Part shown: positions 1-5,497 of the stretch, in pieces
Layout of the letters: every line of letters begins with the position of its first letter
Position numbering within the stretch: the first letter of the stretch is position 1
Source: Gemmataceae bacterium
Lineage (GTDB): Bacteria; Planctomycetota; Planctomycetia; Gemmatales; Gemmataceae
NCBI GenBank assembly: GCA_947490035.1
Contig: CANLGS010000341.1
Coordinates: forward strand, 1-5,497
Length of the DNA: 5,497 nucleotides
Direction: 5' to 3'
Notes under the pieces: generated by a model
Told to the model about the DNA's origin: nothing
Databases searched by the model: none
Seen by the model: only the letters and a program-made list of their open reading frames with translations
Program-made: the position numbers and the translations under genes

Positions 1-576
1 CGACCGGTAGCCGGCGGTGGCGATCACCACCGAACCCAAGCCCCTCGCCTTCAGGCCGAGGATTTCGTCGTACTGGTCCGCCTGGAACCCTTCCATCGGG
101 CAAGCGTCCACGCCCATCATCGCGGCGGCCGAGAGGAACACGCCCAGCGCGATGTACGTCTGCTTCGCTGCCCACCGCTGCGCCTGCGCCGCGTCCATGC
201 GCGACAGCGAGCCGAGCATCATCTGCTTGAAGCCTTCGAGCGCTTCGACGGTGGTGCCGCGGACCTCCGCGGTGCGGGCGACGTAGGCGTCGATGTCGGC
301 CGGCGTGGGCGGGTTCTTCGCGGCGAACACGACGAGGTGCGACGCGTCGAGAACCTGCGGTTGCTTGTACGACACCGCGTGCAGCCGCGTGCGCACTTCC
401 GGGTCGGTGACGACGACGAACTTCCACGGCTGAATGCCGTAGGACGACGGCGACAGCACGGGCGCCTGTTCGAGTTTCGCCCACAGTTCGGGCGCGATCT
501 TCTTCGCCGGGTCGAACTTCTTGGTGGCGTAGCGCCAGCCGAGTTGAGTGAGAACGGTATCGGGCGGAACGGGCAT
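1..576 (-). CDS. NfsB-type NAD(P)H-dependent nitroreductase, C-terminus cut off by window edge
   Basis: The minus-strand reading frame is open from ATG at 576 to the window edge, giving 192 residues without a stop. The family uses FMN and NAD(P)H to reduce nitro compounds, quinones and similar electrophiles in the cytoplasm, usually as a homodimer. Visible family features, in order: the FMN-phosphate segment R15-Y-A-T-K-K-F-D, the S42-P-S-S-Y-G-I-Q-P-W-K-F block, VLDASHLVVFAAK (75-87), the AKQTYIALG helix (137-145) and the PMEGF motif (160-164). The last two blocks closely follow the E. coli NfsB pattern. NfsB has about 217 residues, so roughly 20-25 are missing off the left edge. The start is supported by AGGAGA (586-581) four bases upstream. 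The gene lies downstream of the alcohol dehydrogenase on the same strand, with an inverted repeat between them. Family is confident; substrate is unknown. Confidence 0.92.
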   Translation of the reverse strand, partial: MPVPPDTVLTQLGWRYATKKFDPAKKIAPELWAKLEQAPVLSPSSYGIQPWKFVVVTDPEVRTRLHAVSYKQPQVLDASHLVVFAAKNPPTPADIDAYVARTAEVRGTTVEALEGFKQMMLGSLSRMDAAQAQRWAAKQTYIALGVFLSAAAMMGVDACPMEGFQADQYDEILGLKARGLGSVVIATAGYRS

Positions 577-586
577 CTGCTCTCCT
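577..586 (-). promoter_or_regulatory. Shine-Dalgarno site of the nitroreductase
   Basis: On the minus strand the sequence reads AGGAGA-GCAG-ATG. This is a strong ribosome binding site four bases before the start and fixes the start codon at 576. No clear sigma-70 promoter is seen between it and the inverted repeat. Confidence 0.75.
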
Positions 587-611
587 GTGACGATTGAAAG
601 AACCTCTCCCC

Positions 612-674
612 AACCCCTCCCCTAAGAAGGGAGGGGCTAACTGCTGAAGCCCCTCCCTTCTTAGGGGAGGGGTT
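612..674. repeat. Perfect 27-bp inverted repeat, nested palindromes; probable terminator of the alcohol dehydrogenase
   Basis: Arm 612-638 is exactly complementary to arm 648-674 across a 9-nt loop (639-647). Each arm is itself a hairpin: CCCCTCCC at 614-621 pairs with GGGAGGGG at 629-636, and the same pair recurs at 650-657 and 665-672. It can therefore fold as one long hairpin or as two small ones. It starts 7 nt after the dehydrogenase stop codon, where a transcription terminator or mRNA 3'-end stabiliser would sit. No T-tract follows on the minus strand, so it is not a classic intrinsic terminator. It may be a dispersed REP-like element. The geometry is read directly; the function is inferred. 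Confidence 0.8.
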
Positions 675-681
675 ATGCGAC

Positions 682-1698
682 TTACGCCTTCAGATCGTTC
701 TCCAGCACGACGCGATACCGCGCTTTGCCGGCGCGGACGTGGTCGAGCGCGTCGTTCACCTTCGACAGCGGGAACAGCTCCGTCACCGGTTCGATCTTGT
801 GCCGGGCGCAGAACGCGAGCATGTCCGCGGTCGTCGCCGGGCTGCCGAGCGGCGAGCCGGAGAGCGACTTCTGCGCCATAATCATCGCCATCGCCGGAAC
901 CGCGATTGGCGTGAGCACCGCGCCGACGAAGTGCAACCGACCCCGCGGCGCCAGCGCGTTGATGTACGCGGGCCAGTTCAGCGGCACGTTCACGGTCACG
1001 AGGATCAGGTCGAGCGTGCCCGCGAGCTTCGCCATCGCCGCGTCGTCCTTTGAGTTGACGACGGCGTGCGCGCCGAGTCGTTTGGCCTCGTCGCTCTTGC
1101 CGGCCGACGACGAGAACGCGACCACCTCGCAGCCCCACTTGTTGGCGAACTGTACCGCCATGTGACCCAGCCCGCCGATGCCGACGATACCGACGCGGTG
1201 CGTGGGCCGCACGTCGAACTGTACGAGCGGGTTGAACACGGTGATGCCGCCGCAGAACAGCGGCCCGGCCTTCGCCGGATCGACGCCGTCGGGCAGCGGC
1301 GTCACCCAGCCCCAGTGCGCGCGGACCTTGTTCGCGAACCCGCCGTGGCGCCCGACGATGGTCGATTCCACCGTCGGGCAGAGGTTGTGATCGCCGCGCA
1401 TGCACTGACCGCAGCGCATGCAGCTCTGGGAGTACCAGCCGAGGCCGACGCGGGCGCCCGGCTTCACCGTTGTGACGCGCGAGCCGACCGCGGCGACCGT
1501 GCCGACGACCTCGTGCCCCGCGACCAGCGGGTACGCGCTCATGCCCCACTCGTTGTCGAGCATCGACAGGTCGGAGTGGCAGATGCCGCAGTGCGAGACG
1601 GCGATCTCGACGTGCTCGTCGCCGAGCGCACCGGGGTCGTACTCGAACGCCTTCAGTTCGCCCTTCGGCGCCTGTGCCGCGAACGCTTTGATTGACAT
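682..1698 (-). CDS. Zinc-dependent NADP-type alcohol dehydrogenase, YahK/CAD family
   Basis: The 338-residue protein belongs to the medium-chain dehydrogenase family and interconverts primary alcohols and aldehydes. Its CAD/YahK subgroup mostly reduces aldehydes with NADPH. Expected catalytic zinc ligands are C40 (CGICHSD), H62 (AGHE) and C149 (FCGGIT). The structural zinc lobe is C93, C96, C99 and C107. The Rossmann motif is G173-I-G-G-L-G178, and the S196-S-S stretch after the second strand fits binding of the NADP 2'-phosphate. The length is close to YahK's 349. The start is taken at 1698 (MSIKAFAAQ), where family homology begins and GGAG lies six bases upstream; the longer frame from 1761 adds 21 unlikely residues. 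The stop is followed by the 612-674 inverted repeat. A link to the nitroreductase in detoxification is only an inference. The substrate cannot be told. Confidence 0.94.
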   Translation of the reverse strand: MSIKAFAAQAPKGELKAFEYDPGALGDEHVEIAVSHCGICHSDLSMLDNEWGMSAYPLVAGHEVVGTVAAVGSRVTTVKPGARVGLGWYSQSCMRCGQCMRGDHNLCPTVESTIVGRHGGFANKVRAHWGWVTPLPDGVDPAKAGPLFCGGITVFNPLVQFDVRPTHRVGIVGIGGLGHMAVQFANKWGCEVVAFSSSAGKSDEAKRLGAHAVVNSKDDAAMAKLAGTLDLILVTVNVPLNWPAYINALAPRGRLHFVGAVLTPIAVPAMAMIMAQKSLSGSPLGSPATTADMLAFCARHKIEPVTELFPLSKVNDALDHVRAGKARYRVVLENDLKA

Positions 1699-1708
1699 GG
1701 CTGACTCC
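1699..1708 (-). promoter_or_regulatory. Shine-Dalgarno site deciding the dehydrogenase start
   Basis: The minus strand reads GGAG (1708-1705), then six bases, then ATG at 1698. This favours the MSIK start over the in-frame ATG 63 bases upstream. Confidence 0.65.
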
Positions 1709-1729
1709 GTGACGTGAGGTGGCGTACCG

Positions 1730-1772
1730 CTTATAGCTACTCGCGGGCGCGAACCTTTCACCGGCGCGAACC
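1730..1772. promoter_or_regulatory. Candidate divergent control region: 10-nt direct repeat beside a TATAAG box
   Basis: GGCGCGAACC occurs twice on the plus strand, at 1746-1755 and 1763-1772, 17 bases apart start to start. On the minus strand TATAAG (1735-1730) resembles a -10 box for the dehydrogenase, about 32 bases before its start codon. The -35 region of such a promoter would overlap the first repeat copy, a placement that would suit an operator. No regulator gene is in the window. The repeat is certain but short for GC-rich DNA, so the regulatory role is speculative. Confidence 0.3.
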
Positions 1773-1779
1773 CGGATGG

Positions 1780-1806
1780 TGGTCAAGATTCGGGGTGTGG
1801 TAGAAT
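1780..1806 (+). promoter_or_regulatory. Possible promoter of the Uma2 gene
   Basis: TAGAAT at 1801-1806, preceded by TG at 1796-1797, matches four of six positions of the -10 consensus. The -35 match is poor (TGGTCA at 1780-1785, spacing only 15). If the box is used, transcription would begin after the upstream ATG at 1805, which supports translation starting at 1829. Confidence 0.3.
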
Positions 1807-1828
1807 GCCGCCACCTGTGGAGAACACA

Positions 1829-2422
1829 ATGAACCCGACCGTAACGCCGCCCGCAGTGAACCCGCCCGGCCCGTCTGCACCACCGGTCCTGACGCTCGAC
1901 GAATTCCTACGGCAGTACGGTGGCGCTTACGTCGAAGTAATCGGCGGCGAGGTGAAGGAGATCCCCATGCCCCAACCGCTCCACGGCCGCGTTTGTACGA
2001 AAGCGGCCCGCTTCCTCGCCGAGTTCATCGAAGCGAATCAACTCGGCGTCGTGTGCAGCAACGACACGCTCGTACTGATCCAGGCAATCCCGCTGCGCGT
2101 GCGGGGTGCGGACGTGGTGTTCTGGAGCACGGCGAAAGCGCCGGGCGGGGTACCGCGCGTCGGGATGATTACCGCAACGCCGGACCTGTGTGTGGAAGTC
2201 GTTTCGCCCACGAATACGTGGTCCGAGGTGTTCACCAAGGTCGGTGAGTATCTGGGGATCGGCGTCCCGGCGGTCGTGGTGTTGGACCCGGAAACATACA
2301 CGGCTTTCGTTTACCGCAACAACCCGGCACAGGGGCAGCAGATCCTCAACCGCGGCGACGACCTCACCATCCCCGACGTACTTCCTGGGTTCGCGGTGCC
2401 GGTCGCGTCGTTGTTCGCGTAA
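1829..2422 (+). CDS. Uma2-family (DUF820) PD-(D/E)XK endonuclease-like protein
   Basis: The 197-residue protein matches Uma2 (DUF820), a restriction-endonuclease-fold family that is heavily expanded in cyanobacteria and planctomycetes and has poorly known function. The family layout is complete: 'LTLDEFLRQ' (21-29), 'VEVIGGEVKEIP' (35-46) with E36 and E41, 'LHGRV' (51-55), 'RGADVVF' with D95, 'PDLCVEVVSP' with E123, then K137 in 'TKVGEYL', and the ending 'DVLPGFAVPVASLF'. D95, E123 and K137 fit the expected nuclease triad, so it is probably active. The frame extends to an ATG at 1805, but the ATG at 1829 has GGAG six bases upstream (1819-1822) and is preferred. The first 20 residues are Pro-rich and poorly conserved. 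The ligase gene follows 75 nt downstream on the same strand, so co-transcription is possible. DNA cleavage has not been shown for this protein. Confidence 0.9.
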   Translation: MNPTVTPPAVNPPGPSAPPVLTLDEFLRQYGGAYVEVIGGEVKEIPMPQPLHGRVCTKAARFLAEFIEANQLGVVCSNDTLVLIQAIPLRVRGADVVFWSTAKAPGGVPRVGMITATPDLCVEVVSPTNTWSEVFTKVGEYLGIGVPAVVVLDPETYTAFVYRNNPAQGQQILNRGDDLTIPDVLPGFAVPVASLFA

Positions 2423-2433
2423 CGCCCGCTACG

Positions 2434-2447
2434 CCCGTTGCAACGGG
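2434..2447. repeat. 14-bp perfect palindrome after the Uma2 stop
   Basis: CCCGTTGCAACGGG is a perfect palindrome 11 nt behind the Uma2 stop codon. As RNA it can form only a short stem with a tight loop. With no T-run it is a weak terminator at best, so read-through into the ligase gene is likely. It could also be a dimeric protein's binding site. Confidence 0.5.
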
Positions 2448-2497
2448 TCGCTCCCCGCGTTAGCCTCTCCTCCACACGCTCAACAACGGGGTGCGCC

Positions 2498-3808
2498 ATG
2501 GACCTTGAAGACGGCCAGACCTACGCGATGCAGGGGTCGGGGAAGAACCCGTACCAGTTGAAGAACGTCGGCGGCGTGTACTCCTGCTCCTGCCCGGCGT
2601 GGCGGAACCAGTCGCTGCCGAGCAACGCGCGGACGTGCAAGCACATCCGCAAGCTGCGCGGCGACGCGGCCGAGGAGCTGCGCCTCGCCAGCGCCGGACC
2701 GCTCAAGCCGCTCAAGCCGGCCGGCTCGGAGGACGTGACCGAACTGCCCATCCTGCTCGCGCACGTCTGGACCGACGACCACGACCCCACCGACTGGTGG
2801 ATGAGCGAGAAGCTCGACGGCGTGCGGGCCTACTGGGACGGCAAGCAGTTCCTGTCGCGCCGGAACAACGTGTACCACGCGCCGGACTGGTTCGTCGCGG
2901 GGTTGCCCGCCCACCCGCTCGACGGGGAGTTGTGGTTCGCGCGCAAGCAGTTCGACCGCGCCAGCGAGATCGCCCGCACACAGGGCACGCCGGACCGCTG
3001 GAAGGAACTCAAGTACCTCGTGTTCGACGCGCCCGACGCGCCCGGTCCGTTCGAGGACCGCATGAAATTCCTTCAAGACGGCGCAAGCGCGTGGAAGAAC
3101 CCGTTCACCACACTCCACGACCACGCACCCTGCAAGGGGCTGGAACACCTGCTTGAAGAACTCGACCGCGTTACCGCCCTCGGCGGCGAAGGGCTGATGC
3201 TCCGCAAGCCCAAATCCAACTACGAGCGCACGCGTTCCAGCACGCTGCTGAAGGTGAAGCGGTTCCTGGACCGCGAAGTGATCGTGACGGACTACGAAGC
3301 CGGCAAGGGGCGGCACAAGGGCCGCGTGGGCGCGCTGTGGGTGCGTCTGAGCAACGGTAAGGAGTGTAAGGTCGGCACCGGGCTGAAGGATAAGGACCGC
3401 GACAACCCGCCCGCGAAGGGCAGCATCATCACCGTGAAGTATCAGGAAGAGACGCCGGACGGCCTGTTGCGCTTCCCGGTGTACGTCGGCCCGCGGCCCG
3501 ACGGCTACCCCGACGCCGCGCCGACGACAAGCAAGAGCGCGGCGCCTGTTCACGCGCCGGCGTTAGTCGCGAGCGTGCCGCCACCGACGACCACGAAGCG
3601 GTACTTCGAGTGCGTCGAAGGCGGGGCGAGCAAGTTCTGGGAAGTGTGGACGGACGGCACCGATGTCGTCACGCAGTGGGGCACGATCGGCACGCCAGGG
3701 CGCGAAACGCGGAAGTCGTTCGCGGACGCTGCTAAGACGCAGAAAGAGTACAACAAGTTGCTCGCCGACAAGACCGGCAAGGGCTACGTCGAGAGGCCAC
3801 GAGAGTAA
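2498..3808 (+). CDS. SWIM zinc finger - ATP-dependent DNA ligase (LigE-like) - WGR domain fusion
   Basis: The 436-residue protein has three parts. Residues 28-50 form a SWIM zinc finger: C30-x-C32-x14-C47-x-H49. Residues 84-335 form a minimal ATP-dependent DNA ligase: motif I K105-L-D-G-V-R with the adenylated lysine, SRRN (120-123), LDGELW (141-146), YLVFD (173-177), GGEGLMLRK (229-237), LLKVKRF (250-256), then an OB domain with GKGRHKGRVGAL (268-280) and a motif VI-like FPVYVGPRPD (326-335). Residues 367-433 form a WGR domain ('KFWEVWTDG', 'WGTIGTPGRETRKSF'), joined by a Pro/Ala/Thr-rich linker (336-366). The core resembles bacterial LigE, but there is no signal peptide, so a cytoplasmic nick-sealing role is likely. 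SWIM and WGR probably supply the missing DNA-binding domain; WGR in PARP2 binds nicks and 5'-phosphates. The ATG at 2498 is preferred over the in-frame TTG at 2438: GGGGTG lies nearby and the conserved sequence begins just after it. Domains are confident; the repair pathway is inferred. Confidence 0.93.
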   Translation: MDLEDGQTYAMQGSGKNPYQLKNVGGVYSCSCPAWRNQSLPSNARTCKHIRKLRGDAAEELRLASAGPLKPLKPAGSEDVTELPILLAHVWTDDHDPTDWWMSEKLDGVRAYWDGKQFLSRRNNVYHAPDWFVAGLPAHPLDGELWFARKQFDRASEIARTQGTPDRWKELKYLVFDAPDAPGPFEDRMKFLQDGASAWKNPFTTLHDHAPCKGLEHLLEELDRVTALGGEGLMLRKPKSNYERTRSSTLLKVKRFLDREVIVTDYEAGKGRHKGRVGALWVRLSNGKECKVGTGLKDKDRDNPPAKGSIITVKYQEETPDGLLRFPVYVGPRPDGYPDAAPTTSKSAAPVHAPALVASVPPPTTTKRYFECVEGGASKFWEVWTDGTDVVTQWGTIGTPGRETRKSFADAAKTQKEYNKLLADKTGKGYVERPRE

Positions 3809-3813
3809 GAATT

Positions 3814-3913
3814 CGTCTTGGCGAGCGGGGGGCGTAAGCCCCCTGTTGAACCGCAAGAGCGCCAGTTGCGCTGAGGTTCAACAGGGGGCTTACGCCCCCC
3901 GCTCGCCAAGACG
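3814..3913. repeat. Perfect 39-bp inverted repeat with nested hairpins behind the ligase gene
   Basis: Arm 3814-3852 is exactly complementary to arm 3875-3913. The 22-nt centre carries a further stem, AGCGC (3858-3862) with GCGCT (3868-3872). Each arm is also locally self-complementary: GGGGGC-GTAA-GCCCCC at 3828-3843, whose RNA loop would be a GNRA tetraloop, and GGGGGC-TTAC-GCCCCC at 3884-3899. It begins 5 nt after the ligase stop. It probably ends or protects the ligase mRNA and may be a dispersed MITE/REP-like element. No transposase or flanking target duplication is seen. Short frames through it are not genes. Confidence 0.85.
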
Positions 3914-4215
3914 CGTGCGCGCCCGGTCTCAACTGTCGGAACTCCCACCACTTCGCCGCACGCGTTTGCGTTTTCCCGGTTCGATGCGGTTGACCGGCCC
4001 CGCGCGCCGGAGCTAAGAATACTCTCATCCCGTCACCGTTCGTTCGCAACCCTTCGCCCCGTTCGCACTCGTAACCCCCTTCAGCGGTCCGGCTGTCTCC
4101 GGTCGTGTCGTCTCATTCTCCATGTCTGGCGCTCGCGGACCTCGCGCCGCGCTCGCCCACGTGCGCGCCGAGTGGCCTCACTCGCAACGGCCCCGGCGCG
4201 CCGAAAGGAACGTCC
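3914..4215 (+). promoter_or_regulatory. Intergenic stretch with possible promoter and long leader of the RTX gene
   Basis: No convincing gene is seen in these 302 bases. TTGACC at 3990-3995 is a good -35 match, and TAAGAA at 4014-4019 (18-base spacing) is a fair -10. If real, the leader of the RTX mRNA would be about 190 nt. Just before the start codon lie a 10-nt palindrome CGGCGCGCCG (4194-4203) and a Shine-Dalgarno AAAGGAA (4204-4210), five bases from ATG 4216. The palindrome could partly hide the ribosome site in a hairpin. The Shine-Dalgarno is solid; the promoter is tentative. Confidence 0.4.
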
Positions 4216-5406
4216 ATGTCCGCACGCAATCAGTTCCAGCCGAAACTCGACGCGCTCGAAGCGCGCGAAGTGCCGGCCGTCCTCGCGGTGTTCAACACGT
4301 CCACGCTCACTGTTCTCGGAGACGGCGACGCGAACAACATCGTCGTCTCCGCCGACGCCACCGGCAACCTCCAGGTGACCAACAACGGCGCCGCCGTTGC
4401 CATCAACACGACCTTCGGTTCCGCGAACAAAGCCAACCTTCAGACGGTGAACGTCAGCGCCGAGGGCGGCGACGATTCCATCGTGATCGACCGCTCGATC
4501 AACGTGCTGGACGCGAACGGCAAACTGGCCGCGACCGCGAGCGGCACGCTCGGCGGCGGCGCCGGCAACGACACGATTCGCGTCCTCTCCGGCGGCTTCC
4601 AGGGCGGCGTGATCGGCAACCCGATCATCGGCAACTTCACGATGATGGGCGGTGCCGGCGACGACTTCCTCGACAGCGGGTTCGGCAACGACGCGCTGTT
4701 CGGCGGCGGCGGCAACGACACGCTCCGCTGGCTGCCGGGCACGCTCATCGACGCGTTCGACGGCGGCGCCGGCAACGACACCGACACCGTCATCGTCGTC
4801 GGCAACACCACGCTCATCCCCGACCTGACGACCGCCGACCCGAACGACACCTCGAATGCCGACCAGTTCAGGCTCGACGCGGACCCGACCACGGGCGGCG
4901 CGAAGTTCCAGCGCACGAACCTGATCCCGTTCTTCATCAACATCACGACGGCCGAAACCGTGGTCATGCAAACGGGCGGCGGGAACGACACGATCACCGT
5001 CGGCGCCCTCCTGGGCACCGGTGTGAAGAACGTGGTGGCCGACGGTGGCGACGGCAACGACATGCTCAACGGCGCCGCCGCGGACGTGATGCTTCAGTTG
5101 TTCGGCGGCACCGGCGACGACGTGCTGACCGGCGGGTTGAAGGGCGACGTGCTGGCGGGCGGCGACGGCAACGACACGCTGACCGGCGGCAAGGGCACGG
5201 ACACGCTCGCCGGCGGCGCCGGCAACGACACGCTCGACGACGGCGTGAAGGACGGCCGGCAGGACGTGCTGATCGGCGGGACGGGCGCGGACGTGTTCGT
5301 TCGGCGGCAACTGAACAAGGCGACCGCCCCGGCCCCGCTGTTCGACGAGCTGCTCCTCGACTTCAGCGCGACCGACGGCGACGTGACGCAGATCATTTAC
5401 GTGTGA
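4216..5406 (+). CDS. RTX-repeat (hemolysin-type) calcium-binding protein with planctomycete N-terminal tag
   Basis: The 396-residue, acidic, cysteine-free protein is dominated by glycine-aspartate nonapeptides of the GGxGNDTLx type, which bind calcium and fold as a parallel beta-roll, normally outside the cell. Clear copies start near residues 113, 145, 154, 163, 183, 255, 278, 297, 306, 315, 324, 333 and 354. The densest run is 297-340, and a non-repeat spacer covers about 190-250. The N-terminus '[20 protein letters not shown]' resembles the short LExLExRxxP-like tag common on Gemmata surface proteins. There is no classical signal peptide, and no catalytic domain is recognised. The start is set by AAAGGAA at 4204-4210; the frame extends to a GTG at 4105 but without a supporting ribosome site. 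No type I secretion genes are nearby. A structural or adhesive surface role is likely but unproven. Confidence 0.88.
   Translation: MSARNQFQPKLDALEAREVPAVLAVFNTSTLTVLGDGDANNIVVSADATGNLQVTNNGAAVAINTTFGSANKANLQTVNVSAEGGDDSIVIDRSINVLDANGKLAATASGTLGGGAGNDTIRVLSGGFQGGVIGNPIIGNFTMMGGAGDDFLDSGFGNDALFGGGGNDTLRWLPGTLIDAFDGGAGNDTDTVIVVGNTTLIPDLTTADPNDTSNADQFRLDADPTTGGAKFQRTNLIPFFINITTAETVVMQTGGGNDTITVGALLGTGVKNVVADGGDGNDMLNGAAADVMLQLFGGTGDDVLTGGLKGDVLAGGDGNDTLTGGKGTDTLAGGAGNDTLDDGVKDGRQDVLIGGTGADVFVRRQLNKATAPAPLFDELLLDFSATDGDVTQIIYV
4555..5231 (+). repeat. Recurring RTX-coding DNA repeat unit
   Basis: The 20-mer GGCGGCGCCGGCAACGACAC occurs identically at 4555-4574, 4762-4781 and 5212-5231, each time encoding GGAGNDT. 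Many near copies (GGCGACGGCAACGACA at 5044-5059 and 5161-5176) lie between. Exact codon identity suggests recent unit duplication or gene conversion, although strong GC codon bias would also keep copies alike. Confidence 0.7.
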
Positions 5407-5415
5407 TTGTGGTAG

Positions 5416-5447
5416 GTGCCGCTTGCCGAGCGGCACGGGCTAGCCCG
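5416..5447. terminator. Hairpin pair behind the RTX gene, possible terminator or dispersed repeat
   Basis: GTGCCGCT (5416-5423) pairs with AGCGGCAC (5429-5436) around a 5-nt loop. A perfect 12-bp palindrome CGGGCTAGCCCG (5436-5447) overlaps its last base. ACGGGCT (5435-5441) can also pair with AGCCCGT at 5466-5472, giving competing folds. The first stem starts 9 nt after the stop codon. There is no T-tract, so Rho-independent termination is uncertain. The remaining bases to 5497 show no gene. Confidence 0.55.
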
Positions 5448-5497
5448 CGTGGGAGCGATACGGACAGCCCGTAACGACACGAGTTGTGCAGCCGTGC

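Noticed and set aside
1066..1695. 209-codon plus-strand frame opposite the dehydrogenase
   Set aside because: The minus strand encodes intact zinc and Rossmann motifs. This frame is compositional shadow.
1805..1828. Upstream ATG start for the Uma2 gene
   Set aside because: It has no Shine-Dalgarno and overlaps a possible -10 box. The in-frame ATG at 1829 has a well-spaced GGAG.
2480..3553. 357-codon minus-strand frame opposite the ligase
   Set aside because: The plus-strand frame has every ligase motif. The opposite frame is a Val/Arg/Leu-rich shadow.
612..3913. The two large inverted repeats as ends of one composite transposon
   Set aside because: Their sequences are unrelated, each is closed on itself, and no transposase gene lies between them. 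The enclosed genes are ordinary chromosomal ones.
3663..4049. Frames reading 'RAGGVSPLL' and 'QQGAYAPRSP' through the 3814-3913 inverted repeat on both strands
   Set aside because: The near-identical peptides on both strands simply reflect the inverted repeat. There is no ribosome site, and the frames overlap the ligase end.
4081..5436. 451-codon open frame on the minus strand across the RTX gene
   Set aside because: It mirrors the RTX coding region. Its translation is low-complexity Val/Ala/Arg/Gly sequence, which is what GC-rich third-position bias produces on the opposite strand. The plus strand has clear RTX motifs and a ribosome site.
4122..5474. 450-codon plus-strand frame overlapping the RTX gene
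   Set aside because: The translation is an Arg/His/Gln-rich shadow of the RTX repeats with no domain-like sequence.
1..5497. CRISPR array, tRNA or rRNA genes
   Set aside because: No regularly spaced direct repeats with unique spacers, no tRNA cloverleaf and no rRNA signature were seen. The only regular repeats are protein-coding RTX units.

Overview
The window is GC-rich bacterial DNA. The best guess is a planctomycete of the Gemmata type (Gemmataceae). This rests on three things: the RTX-repeat protein starts with an '[11 protein letters not shown]' segment like the N-terminal tags of Gemmata surface proteins, large inverted repeats sit right behind stop codons, and the mix includes Uma2-family and LigE-like ligase genes. 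The assignment is from recalled family knowledge and was not searched.

Layout. Positions 1-576 (minus strand) hold the first 192 codons of an NfsB-type nitroreductase, cut by the window edge. Positions 577-681 are intergenic and mostly filled by a perfect 27-bp inverted repeat (612-674). Positions 682-1698 (minus) encode a zinc-dependent, probably NADP(H)-using alcohol dehydrogenase of the YahK/cinnamyl-alcohol-dehydrogenase family. A short divergent control region (1699-1828) separates it from a plus-strand pair: a Uma2-family PD-(D/E)XK protein (1829-2422) and, 75 nt on, a three-part protein made of a SWIM zinc finger, an ATP-dependent DNA ligase core and a WGR domain (2498-3808). A perfect 39-bp inverted repeat (3814-3913) follows the ligase stop. 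Positions 3914-4215 have no convincing gene but may hold the promoter and leader of the last gene. Positions 4216-5406 (plus) encode a 396-residue RTX-repeat calcium-binding protein, followed by another hairpin cluster to about 5447.

How the genes work together. The two minus-strand genes are both pyridine-nucleotide oxidoreductases and may act in reductive detoxification, but the hairpin between them argues against a simple operon. The Uma2-ligase pair could be co-transcribed and joins a nuclease-fold protein to a ligase. The RTX protein looks like a separate, probably exported, surface component.

The most interesting items are the SWIM-ligase-WGR fusion and the stop-adjacent inverted repeats. 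In the two large repeats each arm is itself a palindrome.
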